From: Gordionus sp. m RMFG-2023
Lineage: Eukaryota; Nematomorpha; Gordioida; Chordodea; Parachordodidae
Direction of reading: 5' to 3'
Length of the DNA: 64,000 bases
Assembly: GCF_954871325.1 (NCBI RefSeq)
Contig: NC_088776.1
Location: 41,496,569-41,560,568 of the forward strand
The notes below the pieces were generated by a model. That model did not search any database. It was not told the DNA's origin and saw nothing but the letters and a program-made list of their open reading frames with translations. The stretch's first letter is position 1. Each line of letters opens with the position of its first letter. A program made the translations under genes and the position numbers. Below are positions 24,801 through 39,800 of the stretch, one piece after another.

Positions 24801-27800
24801 GAGTTAAATTATAGTCAATTTTTTTCTTTGAAAGGCCAATTTATCAGCCCTTGGTTGGAGCGGCAAATATCTTAGTTTTATTTTTAGTTATGATATACTG
24901 CCTTTAAAAAAATTGGGAAAAATCTGAAGGGCTGATTGAAATTAAGTTTATTTTATGTAATTTGATTTGAAATTCTTACGAAATTAATAAATTTTAACAC
25001 CTGACTATTTTTGAGCTAGATAAATTATCTACAACAGTCTAATTACTCTTTTAGAATTTAGTTTTCATATATATTTTTTTCTCATTTATCTGTTTACACT
25101 TTTCGATTACTGTATAAATTTGTAAAGTTCTGAGAAAGTTATTGTTTTTTTATAATTTGATTAACAAAGCTGAGTTATTAAAAATGTAAATTAATTTTAA
25201 CACCTGACTATTTTCGAGCTAGATAAATTATCTACAACAGTCTAATTACTCTTTTAGAATTTAGTTTTCATATATATTTTTTTTTCTCATTTATCTGTTT
25301 ACACTTTTCGATTACTGTATAAATTTGTAAAGTTTTGAGAAAGTTATTGTTTTTTTATAATTTGATTAACAAAGCTGAGTTATTAAAAATGTAAATTTAT
25401 ATTAAATACGGTACTTATCATAAGATTTCTACTTCTATGAATGGGGAAAGCATCACTTGGTCGGGGCAAAATCATGCTTTAATCAGATGGACATTTGTAT
25501 TTAAAAAGGAAAATCTATTAATATATAGAATTGATGATATATAGAATAGATGCCCGGAAGCTAACGGGCATATTTTTTTGGGCCGGGTAACTTGTGTAAA
25601 ATATTTTACGCGGTTCGGAATCTCGATTTTTTTTTTAGCTTACAGTATTAGGCAACTTTATGTTTCATAAATAAATTGGCTGAACCCGATAACTTATACA
25701 AAGATATTTTACGAGCCTGACCGGACAACTGATATAAAATTATTTAACCGGCAGGGCCGAAAAATTTTTCAAAAATATTAATGCCGAACCGCGTCGACCT
25801 CTAAAATATAGTAAGTCATATTTTATCTTATCCTAGCTATTTAAAAAATGATTGCTACCTACCTATTTTAATCAGATACTCCTAGTATTTTCTAAGGAGG
25901 ATTCGCAGAGCGATGGGTTTTGGTGGGCAGCTCAAAGGCCCGGGTTTAAATGCGATCTAGTATCCAGCTCGGAGACTGCCGTCGAGCTATATTTGAACAA
26001 GAACCACGATTTGATTATCATTGACAGGCGAAAAGACAAGAAAAATCTTGCGAGGAAGAAATCATCAACAGATAATTTCCACACGGCAATCAACTATAAT
26101 AAGGATACCTTATTGGAATTAAAAAAGAGGAACGAAGATAATGAAATGGCCCATTTTGACCCCGATACTCTTTGTCGGTATGTTTTTTTACCAGCTTTTC
26201 TAAAATCCTACCTCGACATGAAATGTTAACAATACTAGACTGATAATCGATGCAGGAACCAATTGAAATCAGCTGGTCGCCATCTTTATTACTGTTGATA
26301 ATATAGATCATGTGAAAACCATCATTTTTGGGTTGTAATATAGATTTCAATACCTCTACTTTTCATAAGCGATAATGTATTGGGGTGAAACTGTCCTAAC
26401 TTGTTGGATAAAATTGTACCTTAATATATTGCTTATTAGAAGTTAATAAGCTTTTTTTTGAAAGTAGTCTTAAATCAATGTATAAAAAATTAGCTATATA
26501 CTTTAAGTAATTTACTTGCAACAATCTTATATTTGATTTATAATATCGTCCTTAATTAGGATAGTGATCAGCTTATTTAATTAGTCCCATTTAAAATTTA
26601 TGTTTCCGCTATAGCATTATGTTATAAATTCTCATGGAATTCACTACAACAACCAAAAATCCGGCCTCTGTGATTTCTCTTAAGATATGGGTTAGGATTA
26701 ATTTTATATTTTAAAAAACTGACCATTTAAATGAAGGTCGATATTTTTAAAGATGTATTAACAGGAAGTTTAGCACTTTTCTTTTTTAATTATTTTTTTG
26801 ATAGGTTGTAAAAAAAATATAGAATATTTAAAAAAAATTAAAGCAACGAGAATATAATATAATTTTATTTTTAAATAGTCTTATATTTAATAAAATATAG
26901 GTATTTGACGTTTAAGAAATTGAGTTTTTATAAAAAAATTAAAGCTATAAATATACAATCAGTTATAAATTATACATTGTATTTTAAATATATTATATTA
27001 TACGCCTATTACTTTAAAATATGGAAATTAAAAGCATACGATATTCTTAATTAGTAAACCTCGAAATATCCAAATTTTTAAAAAAGGCATAATTTTGTAA
27101 GGTAAGATTTTTGGGCTGCATTCTTTTAGCATTATGCGCTACACTTAAAGCTAGACCTCTCTGACATGGCCTTAGCCTTATAATGTTTAAAGTAGATGGC
27201 GATTTATATATTTTTTTAAAATCTTGTAAAATTGAAGTAAAGCTGGGAATCTATGTATATATATTAATTCTTTAATTATTTTTTACTATAAAAAACAGAT
27301 CTCTGAGAGCCACTAAATGCAACGATTCTACCATCATTATGGCTATCATTAGAACTAAGTAATTTTTTTAAGACATCGTACTTAACCTTTGATTCAATTT
27401 TTTGATAAAATGACCAATATTGTTTTAAAAAACTGACGCCGCCTGTAAAAAAAAAGAATAGATCTGCTCTGCATTGCAAGGCCTCTTTTTTTGTTTTAAT
27501 TTTTTTTCTAATTATTATTTTTTTTTTATAGTCAAGAATGGGTATCGGAAACATTTTTAGCTCAAGACTTACTGAAAGCCGGATTTAATAAGGTTTGATC
27601 ATCATTTTCATTGATACTGTAAAACTTCTATTTATATTATATACTACAATTATGACACATTTGATGTTTAGTTCTCAAAGGGATTACTTTCACCTGTATA
27701 ACATATCTAGGAAAATCAAACTAGAGTTTGGAACCTTGACTCAAGGTGCTGGTTCTGAATATTTTTAAATGATTCTGATTCCGGTTCTGAGAGTTTACCA

Positions 27801-30800
27801 GGTTCCCCTGCACTTTAACAGTTTTGGTTTCTGGAAATTCTAAGAAAATAATTTATGCTTTAGTTTCTAAATTTTTCCCAGTTATAAAACACTTTTGTTT
27901 AGGGTTGTGTAAAAATTATGATTTTATATATACCATATTTTATAATAAAAATAATTATAGAATATATTCCGTAAAGGGAAGTAACCCCTGAGGCAAAGTT
28001 ATTAATGAAACATGCATTCATTTTATTAACTAACATCTGTGTTCTTATAAAATATGTTAGATTATCAATATTTCTACTAAAAATTATTTTATATCTTATC
28101 AGTATTTGATATTTGCCCAATTATGATAATTTAATACATTCTGAGGGTATAATTTATAATCCAAAAATTAAATTTTAATAGATTATTTTAATTAAATCAA
28201 TTTTTTTACGTTAACTAGAATTGATATTTATAAACCTCTTTTGAATTATTCTTAATGTCAAATAAAATACAGAATAAATGCTTATTAAAAGCAGAAATAC
28301 TTAAAATATCTCCTTAAATTTTAACAATATTAAAATTTTCAAAATATTTTAAGATTTTACTCAACATAATATCATTTATAATAAAATTTAGTAATTAATT
28401 AAAACTTATATATAAATATAGTAACATAATGTATAATAAAATGCTTCTATTTAAAAACGAAAATTCATTATGTTAATGCAAACAAAAGAGAGAATTGATC
28501 TAAATGAAGATGTTTCTTTAAAAAAATCATTTATTTAAATTATGATTTATATCAATTAAATTTAATCATGCCAACCTTACTGTTGTGTAAAATAATCTTA
28601 TTTTAGGGTTTTCTACCTTTTGAATATTCAAAAAATAAATGCTATGGCCATCTTCCTTTCATGATCACATAAATTATTTATTCTTTTATTCATTCATTAT
28701 GAAAGATTCGAAGTGTCTATTTTTCTTTGAATATACAAAACATTTTATTTTTCAAATTATCCTACCTATTTTGCTTTCTTTAACCGATTTACATCACTTT
28801 CTGTAAAGACTTTTTATTTTCCCAATGACATATTTAAGAATGCATAATTTAATTCAAAATCGATCATTTCACCATTGGCGATTTTCAGGACTGGATATTC
28901 AAGAAAAGATATTAAAGGGACAATTTTGTTTGTCTACCGGAAAAATTCAAGATTGATCTGAAAAATCATATATTTTAATTATTTACAAGTGTGAAGTCTT
29001 ATCCTTGACTTAGAAAGAAACATTGTACCGTTCAGACCATTATATTTTGATAAAATTTGTTATGAACCAACAAAAAAATTTAGTATTTCGTTGAAAACAC
29101 CGATGTTAATGCGTGCCAAAACGAACTCATGATGATCGAAAATGAATCCTTCTTGCTGAGGTGTAAATTAAATTCCACCAAATCCTTATTTTCAGCTCTC
29201 GATCACATAAACGATGCTATCGATATATGCACCATGGATAAAGAAATTCAAGTTACATATATAATTTATTTTTAAGTTAGAGATATAATGAAATCACTGA
29301 TTATTTATATTTTAAAATGGTTTAGGAGAAGTCGGTTTTTAGATTTTTTTAACAAAAGTGAATATTTGTTTATTGATAATTCCTTCTTCAAAAAATTTGA
29401 AATGTATCACATTTTCATCCATTATTATATGATTATACTTAACCTACACCATCTATTAAATATATTAAATCAAAAACAACGTTATATGATGTCAGCATTC
29501 GGTTAATGATTATTTTTTTTAGGATAAATAAAATTTATTAATAGTAGTCATTTTAATAAATCTGTTAAATCATTTTTATTCTTATTTCCCGGATTTGATC
29601 TTTTATGTACTCATCTTTATTTTGTTATCTTATATGTAATACTGAAAACCTTACCTATTTGCCATAAATTTCTTTGAGACCTTTCAAAAAGTTGGCATAA
29701 TACACCTTGTAAAGGTTCAAATTTAAAAGCAAAGATTAGATAAAGATCGCTTTAAAAAAATTTTTTGCGTAACTTATTAATTTTGTTAATTTATATAGTA
29801 TGTTAACAAAGCTTTTGAGAAGATGAGCGAATATTCTTCGGATGAACTGGTGAATTGCAGCACCAAAATATATTTACCACCCGGAAAACTGGATTCCGTC
29901 GAGATGGCTAACAAATTTTTGATTAAGGGAAAAGTATATGAAAACCTATTTATTATATTTATAGATATATAAGTTAGAGATCTGAGGCCCGGCCCGAAAT
30001 TTAAATTTTTTTTATTGTCATAGCCCGAACTAAAATTATTTTCAAAAATAGGATCACCTAAAAGCAAAGTAAATTTGGACTTCAGGGAGGAGAGGGAGGG
30101 CCGGGCCTTGCAGATCTCCAATATAAGTTACTCCTAAAAAAGGTCAGAAATAGAATCAGTTTTGCTATTAATTTTCATGTTAAATTAATCGACCTAAATG
30201 GTCCCTATATATAGGTGCTATTTTAATTTTATAGAGGTGATCGTCATATTCTAGGTTTGCTTTATTATATTAAAAAATCGATAATTTGGTAAAATAACAG
30301 GACAGGCCACTAATATTATTTTAATCATAAAATTTGCCAAAGTTAGCCATTTCATATCCAGTCGTATTCCATAAAGGGTTTGCAAAAGTCATGATTTTTT
30401 TAAATAAAACATTTAAAAAAATTAATTTAGTTGATTAATTCCGATTTATATAATTTTTTAAAATATAAGAATAAAATAAAAATATATAGATGAAAATAAC
30501 TCTAAAACAAAGTTATTGACATTCGTTTTATTACATTAAGCACCCAGTATCGGTTTGGCATCTGAATTAATCTTAGTATCAATAAAATATTGAATCAATA
30601 TTAATTAGAGGACAAAATAGTACTAGATATATTTATATCTCCCTATATTTTAACAATATTAATAATTTTTATTAAGAATTTATTATGCCAAAAAAAGATA
30701 TTCTGAATTAACACAACATAAAATTATCTATAAAAATAAAATTTGGCGATTAATAAATAAAATGTCTTAAGAAGGAAAGAAATAATCTTTATCTTTTAAA

Positions 30801-33800
30801 CAAAAAAATAAGAAAATTGATTTAAATCATGATTTTTATTCAAACAATTATTTTATTTAAATCGTGATTATTATATACTAGGCCTATGAAATGATAATCA
30901 CATGTCGCTTCTTTTTACCAATTTATTTTAAATGTACAACCTGTTTATTATAATGTATTTCAAAAGACCTTTATAAGTAGATTGAACCAAAATCAAAACC
31001 CTTAAAAGTAGGAAGACCTTATAAACGGGGTTTAAAAATATTTCGGGATTGAATTGTTTTTAAAAATAAGGTAATTTATATACATTTTTATATTAAAAGA
31101 AAGAAATAAAACTGCTTTTAATCCTTTTATACAACATTTTTCCCGCGAACAAAAAAAATTTTTCTCCCTAAAACTTAGTTAAACACGACGCAAATAACAC
31201 ATTTTTCAACGTTTTTTATTAAAGAAGGTGTGTGTATATATAATATATATAGATTTATGAAATGTTGTCATTTGTCATTATTGGGATATTCATATGTAAA
31301 AAAATATACAATTTATTTTGAATGATAAGAAATAAAATAATTGCGATTTTTATTTAAACATAAAGATATTTTACATTTTATACTTCAAATCTGGAATAAC
31401 CATTTGCGCAGTTTTTGCATCTTTGCCTACTAGCCGCCGATGGTCAATGCCCTGTTTTATCAAATCTAATATTTGTGATTGGATGAAAACTATTCAATTT
31501 TCTTCTTTTATTAAATCTTCTAAGTAGGCCTGCCTTATTTTTATCAGTTTACTTTCCAACCATCATCAATCCTTTAGCTATCTGAGCTTTAAATACTAAA
31601 AGTGATGTATGCTTACTATTTTCTTGTTTCATGAGGCGTCTATAGAGCAACCATGAATTCCCTACACAGGAATCTAATAAATGAAAATTTTATGTCAGTT
31701 CTGTTGAGTTCAATCAACATATCATGGAGATCCACCCCACCCATATCACCATTATAGTCTTGAATTATGGCTGGAATTTTGACATTGGGAAAAGATTTAT
31801 AAGATGCCGACCATCTTCTTGTTCGTGATTTGGAATTTATACCCATAAATGATGATATGGTGATAACCGGTTTTTTATCAAACCATTCCCAAATTATATT
31901 ATTATTAGGATCCACCGAATAATCAAGGGATCCTCTTCCTTTTTTCTAGAATTTTGTCATCAACCAGATAGCATCCTGATAATCGATTCTAAACTGCTAA
32001 ATTATACGACGAAAAAAAGTTATCCATATAAATTTTATGATTTTATATGGGGGAACAGTTTCTAATAATCAAATAACGATATCTCCGCTAATTCCCATCA
32101 AAGTTTTTTATATTTATGAATTTTCCTAAATATATCTCGAAATCAATGTATTTCAGATGATCCACAAAGCGAAAATGTTAATCATGCGGTTTTGAGCGAA
32201 TACATTGCTTAAATTCACATCGCCCTTTCGTCGAACTAATAAATGGTTTTAGCTTGAAAAGTTTATCGTAATTAGGCTGACTCCTAAGGATTATATTATT
32301 ATTTTTCTCAATTCCAAGAATCTATTTCTTGTCATGCATTGAGAAACTTGAGGAATCACTGTCTCTAGATCCCAATATTGCCTTATTGATGGCAATTTAA
32401 CAATGCCTTTGTAAAGGTGACCAATTAATTTTTCAATTTCATTAGTATTTATATATTTGTTGATTTTTCAGACAATTGAAATGGATATATATTAATTTGC
32501 TTTGCTAAATTGTTAATAAAATCATCTTCTATAAATTTTTTAAAATATTCGAAAGGCGAAATTTCTTTATCGGGGAGAGGGAAAAATTCTTGTTTAAATT
32601 CAGTATTATATTTATATAAATCCTTATTTCGCCAAAGGGTTTTCTTATTATTTGGGATACTATCTATCATAATCTTCAAGTTCTAACCCAATATCTGATA
32701 AAATATCATATTTAGATAAACTATTATGACATTTTCAAAATCCTCATCTTTCTCAATATCTACATCAAATATATCTCCCTCTGGTATAATATATGTTAAA
32801 GTCATCTAAAAAATATGCATAGAAAAAAAATTTCCACTTTCTTAACTTTTTGCAAATATTATGGCTTGCTGGGAAATAATCTATATTTAATTCTTTACAT
32901 ATTTTCAATATTTAATAAAAAAAAATTATGAAAAAAATTGCTTTAGAAAATCCCAATGTTACTACATTTCCTTTAAAAAATCATATAAATAAGAGTTATT
33001 ATTTTTTTTTACTAAACATGAAATACTACTGATAATATAATATACCTTTGATTCATAAATATTTATATGGATTGTATCGATTTATATGTGTAAAAATTTT
33101 TTACGCGTAAAATACCTAATTCTAAACTTGTATTTTACGTGATACGTGATAGAGCGCATACGCCTTCTCATCTTTGTAGATACAATAGAGCTACGTTAGG
33201 TTTTTCTCATTTCCATCTAATTGGATTTATATTAAATTTAGGGAGAAAAGATGAGAAGCCCTTAACACGTTTGTGGGCAAGCCGTACGTACTTGTACCCA
33301 CAATAGTCCGAGAACTATTGTTTAAACATCTGTGGGCTGGTTCAGATAGGAAGGATCAGAAAGACAGCCCCCACCCATACCTACAACCCTATTGTATTTG
33401 AAGTGAAAGGGACAGGGGAAATGCTTTCTAGAAATTAACATTTAAAGAGTCTAAGTACAAAAATAAGATAAATAAATAAGAAAATTGATTTTGATATAAT
33501 AAAATAATAATTTTGACAGGTTAATGATACGAAGTAATAGGTTTTATAAATTAATGTGTCTAAGTAACAACCATTAGCTTTTTAAATATAAAAATAAATT
33601 GATTAAAATTTTGATGACAAATGGTCTCGCTGAGCACGAAAGGGTGGGATTCTATAATTCATAACACTAGAAACCAAAAAATCGATATAAAATTTATAAA
33701 TTTTTGTCATTTTTTTTTGTTGCTCTGCCATAAAGGTTTGGGAAGGAAATTCCATGATTGAAACAAAGAGTGGTGAAAGCGTCTGGCATCATTGCACAAG

Positions 33801-36800
33801 CGTGCCGATTATGGGCAATAAAGGGTTTTAATTGTTATTACTATATCTTTTTATAAACCTACTCTATATGTTAAAATCTTTTTACATTGAGTAAATTTGA
33901 AAAGTATCTATATTATACCAACTCTTAAAAGCCTCTAATCCAATAAAGGTATAATCTATTGTATATTTTCAAAAAGAGTGGCCCATTATTGTTTAACATG
34001 TTTTCATTTTTATATAGAATAGAATAATCAAAAATATTCTTTTAGCTAATTAATTAACTAATCATAATTTGGATTTTTTTTTAAAAACTTAAAAAAAATA
34101 ATAACACTAGATATTTATTATTTGGCCTATTTTGTAGCAAGCATTTAACATTATTTAGTTAAAACTTTCATATATTTTTTTTTGAAATTTAAAATTTTTT
34201 GATTTTGTTTCCATCCCTAACCTACTCACTCAGACCTATTTCTTCATTTTTATTCACTCTGATCTCACACTCTAATATCGTTATAACCTTTTATAAAAGC
34301 CTAGCTGATAGCCCCATTAATTTAAAACGTAGCTTCAGCTACATTTTCGAACATTTGTACTAGTTTAAATTATTTTCTTTTATTGTGAGGTGAAAGATAA
34401 CTTTAATATCTTAAAATATAATATAATACAATTTAAAAAAAAATAAAACAAGATAATATTTTTTAATAAGAACCTTATAACCTATAAATATAATTTTATA
34501 TCTAATATATTAATCCTAAGTAAGTAAAATATATATCGTTTCCTGATTACACTTTTGGTTAGAATTCAGTTAAGGGCCTAAATCTTATTTACTTTCCGAA
34601 AATTTTAAATATGTTATGTAATTAAATAAGCTCTAACTCATTTAGGCTCTATGTTTTAGTTATTATAGGGTCCTATTTGTTTAACGAATCATAATAATTA
34701 TTTTTATCACATGATAATCAAAAATATTTTTAAAATTAAAAATTGTCCGTTTTTTTAAATTTAAAATTCAAACTACAATAATGAAGACTAGAAAAAAAGA
34801 TAAAGCTTGTGTGTTTTACCAGTTATAGTCCCTAAGATAATGAAAACTAAATTCTTATAAGTAAAGAAAGATAAAAAAATGACCTTTACCATCTTTTTAC
34901 AAATTAACCATTTTTAAAAATAATATCAAATTTAGTGATATTAGGACATAGAGCTTGTTAAGGTTTTGCATAACCACCAGAGCTGTGAAAAGATACTTAT
35001 TAAATAGATCTACTAGATACAGACATATCGCCTAAAAACTATTTATATACAGATCCATTTTTACAGACGTATCTAGATAAAGATACATTTTTACTCTAGA
35101 TAAATAAATTTTTATTATACTATGTAAGTAGTGCATAATGCTTAATTTAAGATTCTAATGTTAAAATTAAAATTTCGAAGTCTAAAAATTTATTGAGCTG
35201 ATATTACATCTATATAAAAATATATAATTAAAATAATGACTGTTAAATTTTAATGATTTATATATAATTAAATAATTATAAATAATTGTTAGATTTTAAT
35301 AATTCACATACAAAATATATAATTAAATAATCATAAATAATTATTAGATTTAAATAACAAAATATTTTCATAATTATTATTATTTTGGACTCTAAACTCT
35401 TTCTGCCGAGGTTCTTGAAGGTAGAATAGTCATATTTAATGAATAACAACTTTATATTAATATAATCATTAACCCTGTATAATTAAATAATCATAAATAA
35501 TTATTAGATTTAAATAACAAAATATTTTCATAATTATTATTATTTTGGACTCTAAACTCTTTCTGCCGAGGTTCTTGAAGGTAGAATAGTCATATTTAAT
35601 GAATAACAACTTTATATTAATATAATCATTAACCCTGTATTGCATGTACTATGTTAGAATAATTTTTTTTGGAAAACTAGATTTTTTATTTCTCTCAATA
35701 CTATTGATAATCTCATGGCTCACTTTTTTAAAAAAAATTCTAAATTTCTTAGAAGATAACGGTATGTGGATCAAAATACACATTATGCAATTAAGAATAC
35801 AAATTTCAATTTTTTCCACAATAATTTTTATTGCACTCTAAATTATAAATATATATTAGTTTATTTAAATACAACAAATATTAAATGTTTAAACATTTTA
35901 ATTTTCATGAAAATCTATAAAACAATTATTTTTGGGCGTAAAACATCACCGCATTTTTTGCAAGATACTGTTGTTTCCCGACACTCATTTTCTTAAAGAT
36001 ATAATATTTTTGTATCTAGAACAAGAGAGTGGATATCAATATAATCAATTAATCTTTAGATACTGTATATACTTTAACATCTCTGGTAACCACAACAATT
36101 TAAATGTTCATATTATTTTTATGCCTTATGAGGTTGTCTTATTATTATTTTGATATTTTATACCATTAATTAATGATTTTATTTTAATTTCGATTATCTG
36201 AATATAATTTAAATTTAAAACAATTATATATTTAGATGTAATATAAAAGGAATTATTTTTATAGAAATAATTTAAAATATTCTTGATTTTAATGAAAAAG
36301 AATTTAGTTAAGTACTCTTCCCTTTTACATGAAGTGCGTGCCAAATTTTTAAAGCTATGTTCACGCATCTATTACATTAGTTACATAACAATAAAACACC
36401 GAGCATCGAATATTTTTAAAATCCACTTGCATAAAACGCGCAATTCCTATTTTTGCCATGGTTGGCCTTGATTATTTTGTGGTGTTTCCAATGTATAAGA
36501 TGATTCGGCTTGTTAAGTACCCTTGAGATAATAAAGTATTATTCGTATTCCATTCTTTGAACGAATTGATATTTATAATTATACCAATCGAAATGGAAAT
36601 AGTAAATTATTTACGAGTAATTCATCATTCGATTCGTATTCGTTTTTGAATAGGCCTTGCCTTGAGATTATGTCACGTCGTTTATCATATTTTATATGTA
36701 TTCTTTAATGATATTGTAATTTTTTTTTATGGAATTAACTTTATTATAAATAATAATCTTTCAAGAAAATTATATTATGTGTCTTTTCGATGTTGTGAGA

Positions 36801-39800
36801 ATATATATATTAAAATAGGTTTCTATTTGCTATTGACTTTTTACACGATATCAGCTAAATTTTCTAATATTTGGAAACGCAAAACAATCATATCCTGCGT
36901 TAGCCAAGTTAGCTAGGAGATATTTCGTATCACTACCATCCGCTGCAAAAATATTTAAGTATCGTATCGGCCAAATCTGGAATCATATAGCCTTATTTTT
37001 ATGCAAAAAATTTGATTTTCGGGTTTGCCACTGTAGCTTTGAAATTTGGCACACATTCCCTACAAAAAGGCATATTATAAGACGTATTTACAATCATGTT
37101 TAATAAATGTTATTTGAGAACAGAAAAAAAATTAAAGAATATTATTACAAATATAAATGTTCATGAGTTGAAACTATGGTCTAAAGGTAGCCATTTGATG
37201 ATTATTCATTTATGATAATCTTTTAGAAGAAGAATATTCAATTTGACTAAGAGGGTTTAAGAATAATCATGGATTGAAAATATCATTTTCCCAAGATCTT
37301 TATTTTGAATATATGCACGTGAAATGAGTGCATTAACTTCTTACACTAATATAATATATTGATTATTTATATATATATTTTTTAAAGGGAATTGGTGCAA
37401 ATTGTTAATGCTAGAACTCTACTCAACGAAGAGGGACTGAGAACTCATGCTATCAGCTCGCCTAACATAAAAAATCGTAAGTAACTTTAAATCTAATATA
37501 TAATAATATAATTCGGTTATAACGTTTCTCGAGGGCAACCATAAATTTAACATGCTAAAAAATGGGAGACATTAAAATTTAGAAATATTTGTAAATTATT
37601 ACTGTTTCCAAAGCGAGAAAATCTTATAAACGGGTTTTCCACAATACTTAGTTTTAATGTTATATCGGAGGTGTAAATTGTCTTAACTTAAGTATTTCAT
37701 TTTTTAAAATATCACATAAAGGAAATTTTATATTATAGGGCTTAGTTGAAACGGCCCTTGGAATTTTATATCAGGCTTTTCCGTTCGGTCTGTAATTATT
37801 TTTAGCCGGCCTGTAAAATATATTTTATACAAGTTGCCCAGCCCGTAATAGTTTTTTATGAAGGAAAACCATAAATTTGCCTAATTATCAGCTTTAAGAA
37901 CATTTTCAAAACTCGGCCTGGCTCGCCTTGTAAAATTATTTTGAACAATTTGTCCGATGGGCCCAAATTTTTTTTTACCCGGCCTGTGGGCTCAAGGCCT
38001 TTCGCCGACCTCTACTATGTATATCTAAATTTTCAATTTTTTTTTACGTTTTAGCTGATAGCCTTTTCTATCCTAGAAGAGGAAGCTTGATCTCTTTACC
38101 AAAAAATATTGAATTAATATCTACCACTTTGCGTAATCACTGTATGAATATCAATATTACTATATATTTATTATTAAATTTCTTAAAATTTAACACTTTA
38201 ATTTTCCTTTTAACTTTCCTTGGTTTCTGAGTATGTTTGAAATTTTATTATAACATTTTTATTATTTTATTTTGTTAATGTAAACATAATTTAAGCCGAA
38301 CCTATCAACATTAGAAGGCCATCTTTAGCCCGAATTCATTCTATGACAATTGAAGCGCCTATTACAAGGGTATCATTTTTACGGCAATATATTTTTTTAT
38401 GAACAATACAAGATGGGAAATTTTAGTACTATTTAAAGTAATCGACTATATTATTTTTATGAAGAAACTGTAAACGATTTGAAAGATGTAACTAGTTATA
38501 CCTTTGGAATATAACGACAAAATAAATAGTTACTTTTCAAATTATTTTTATTATCTCAATAAATATATTTAAATATTTACATTAATAATGAAACTTTAGA
38601 AAATTTTATAAAATCGATTAATATTATAATGTCCCGATTACATCACGCGCTCCAGTACAACCTTTATTAGGATGGGGGAGCTTATTTTTGGAGAAAAGCT
38701 AGCACACGTTAGATACCAATTTTGAATTTAATTTTAATGTTAAGGTTAAATAAAAGTTTATTAAGATCATATTTATATGAAAAATAAATGCTATTATTTT
38801 TATTTAAATTATATTTTCATTTAAATCACTTTAATTAAAAATTTTAAATTGCAAAATTATTTTGTATAATAAAAAAAATCTATATTAAAAATGATGAGAT
38901 TTATAAAATAACTTGCAATGTAGTGTTGTTAAGTCGGCCTACCCGGGTAAACCTGGAAATCGCCATAAAACGGAGAAGAAGAAGAAGAAGTGTTGTTAAG
39001 CCACTCGATTTGAGGTGATTTTTAAAAACGGCCAACTCATGTTTTATCCAGAAATATATTAGTCTGAAGATTTTTGTCATAGGCACAAATGTTTGAACAT
39101 TGGTAATGAAATCTTGAGGCTTAGGCGATATTTTTATGGCTAAAATATTAAGTTAGCCATTTAAAAATCGGCTAAAATCGAACCGTTTAGCAACAACCGG
39201 TTATTTTTCAAAAGTAACTTTAACACCCACTAGAAAATTTATATTATTTTAAGTATTTATAAAATGATTTAATTATATTGACAAAGGTCAATCCTTCTAA
39301 ATAAACTTCGTAATCTCCTTACCTTGCTTTACATTTTCTTAGCTGAGAATTATATTTTATTTTTTTTAATAAAATGAGTTTTTTTAATGTTCAATTCTAA
39401 ATTGTTCTATGTGAATGTGAACTATAAAAATGTGAAAAAATAATACCAATTTTTTATTTGGAAAGAAAGAAATTATTTTCTACCACGAAAAAAAATTAAA
39501 AAACATAAGGATACGATCCAATTAACTTTCAAAGAATTCTCTTTTTAAACTCTAACTTTTTTTAAAAAAACCCTTTAATCTAACATTATACCTCTAATAA
39601 CCCCCCCCCCCCCCCCCCATCCTAAAAAAATATAATTCATTTTTTTGTTATAAACTAAAAGGTTATTAACATCCTAACAACCGCTCAACAGAGCAGTCCA
39701 CTTACAGTTTCTCAGGCCCTTGACCGAGTCCTGGATATTTTACATTCTTCGGAGCTTTATTCGTTAGGCCGGGAACAGCTATTTTCCCATCATCTGTCCT

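Larger units (their letters stand above)
21816..25875 (+). other. PDE8 intron 1 (4.1 kb)
   Basis: Contains a GC-rich interspersed repeat at about 23040-23160, a 203-bp tandem duplication at 24991-25397, and another GC-rich repeat at about 25545-25800. No nested gene recognised. Confidence 0.7.

Noticed and set aside
33265-33275. TTAACACG as a piggyBac end
   Set aside because: Wrong orientation for a right end and no matching left TTAA tip near 31200.
35644-36368. Cluster of overlapping open frames on both strands
   Set aside because: Phe/Ile/Lys-rich translations typical of random A/T sequence; lies in PDE8 intron 7.
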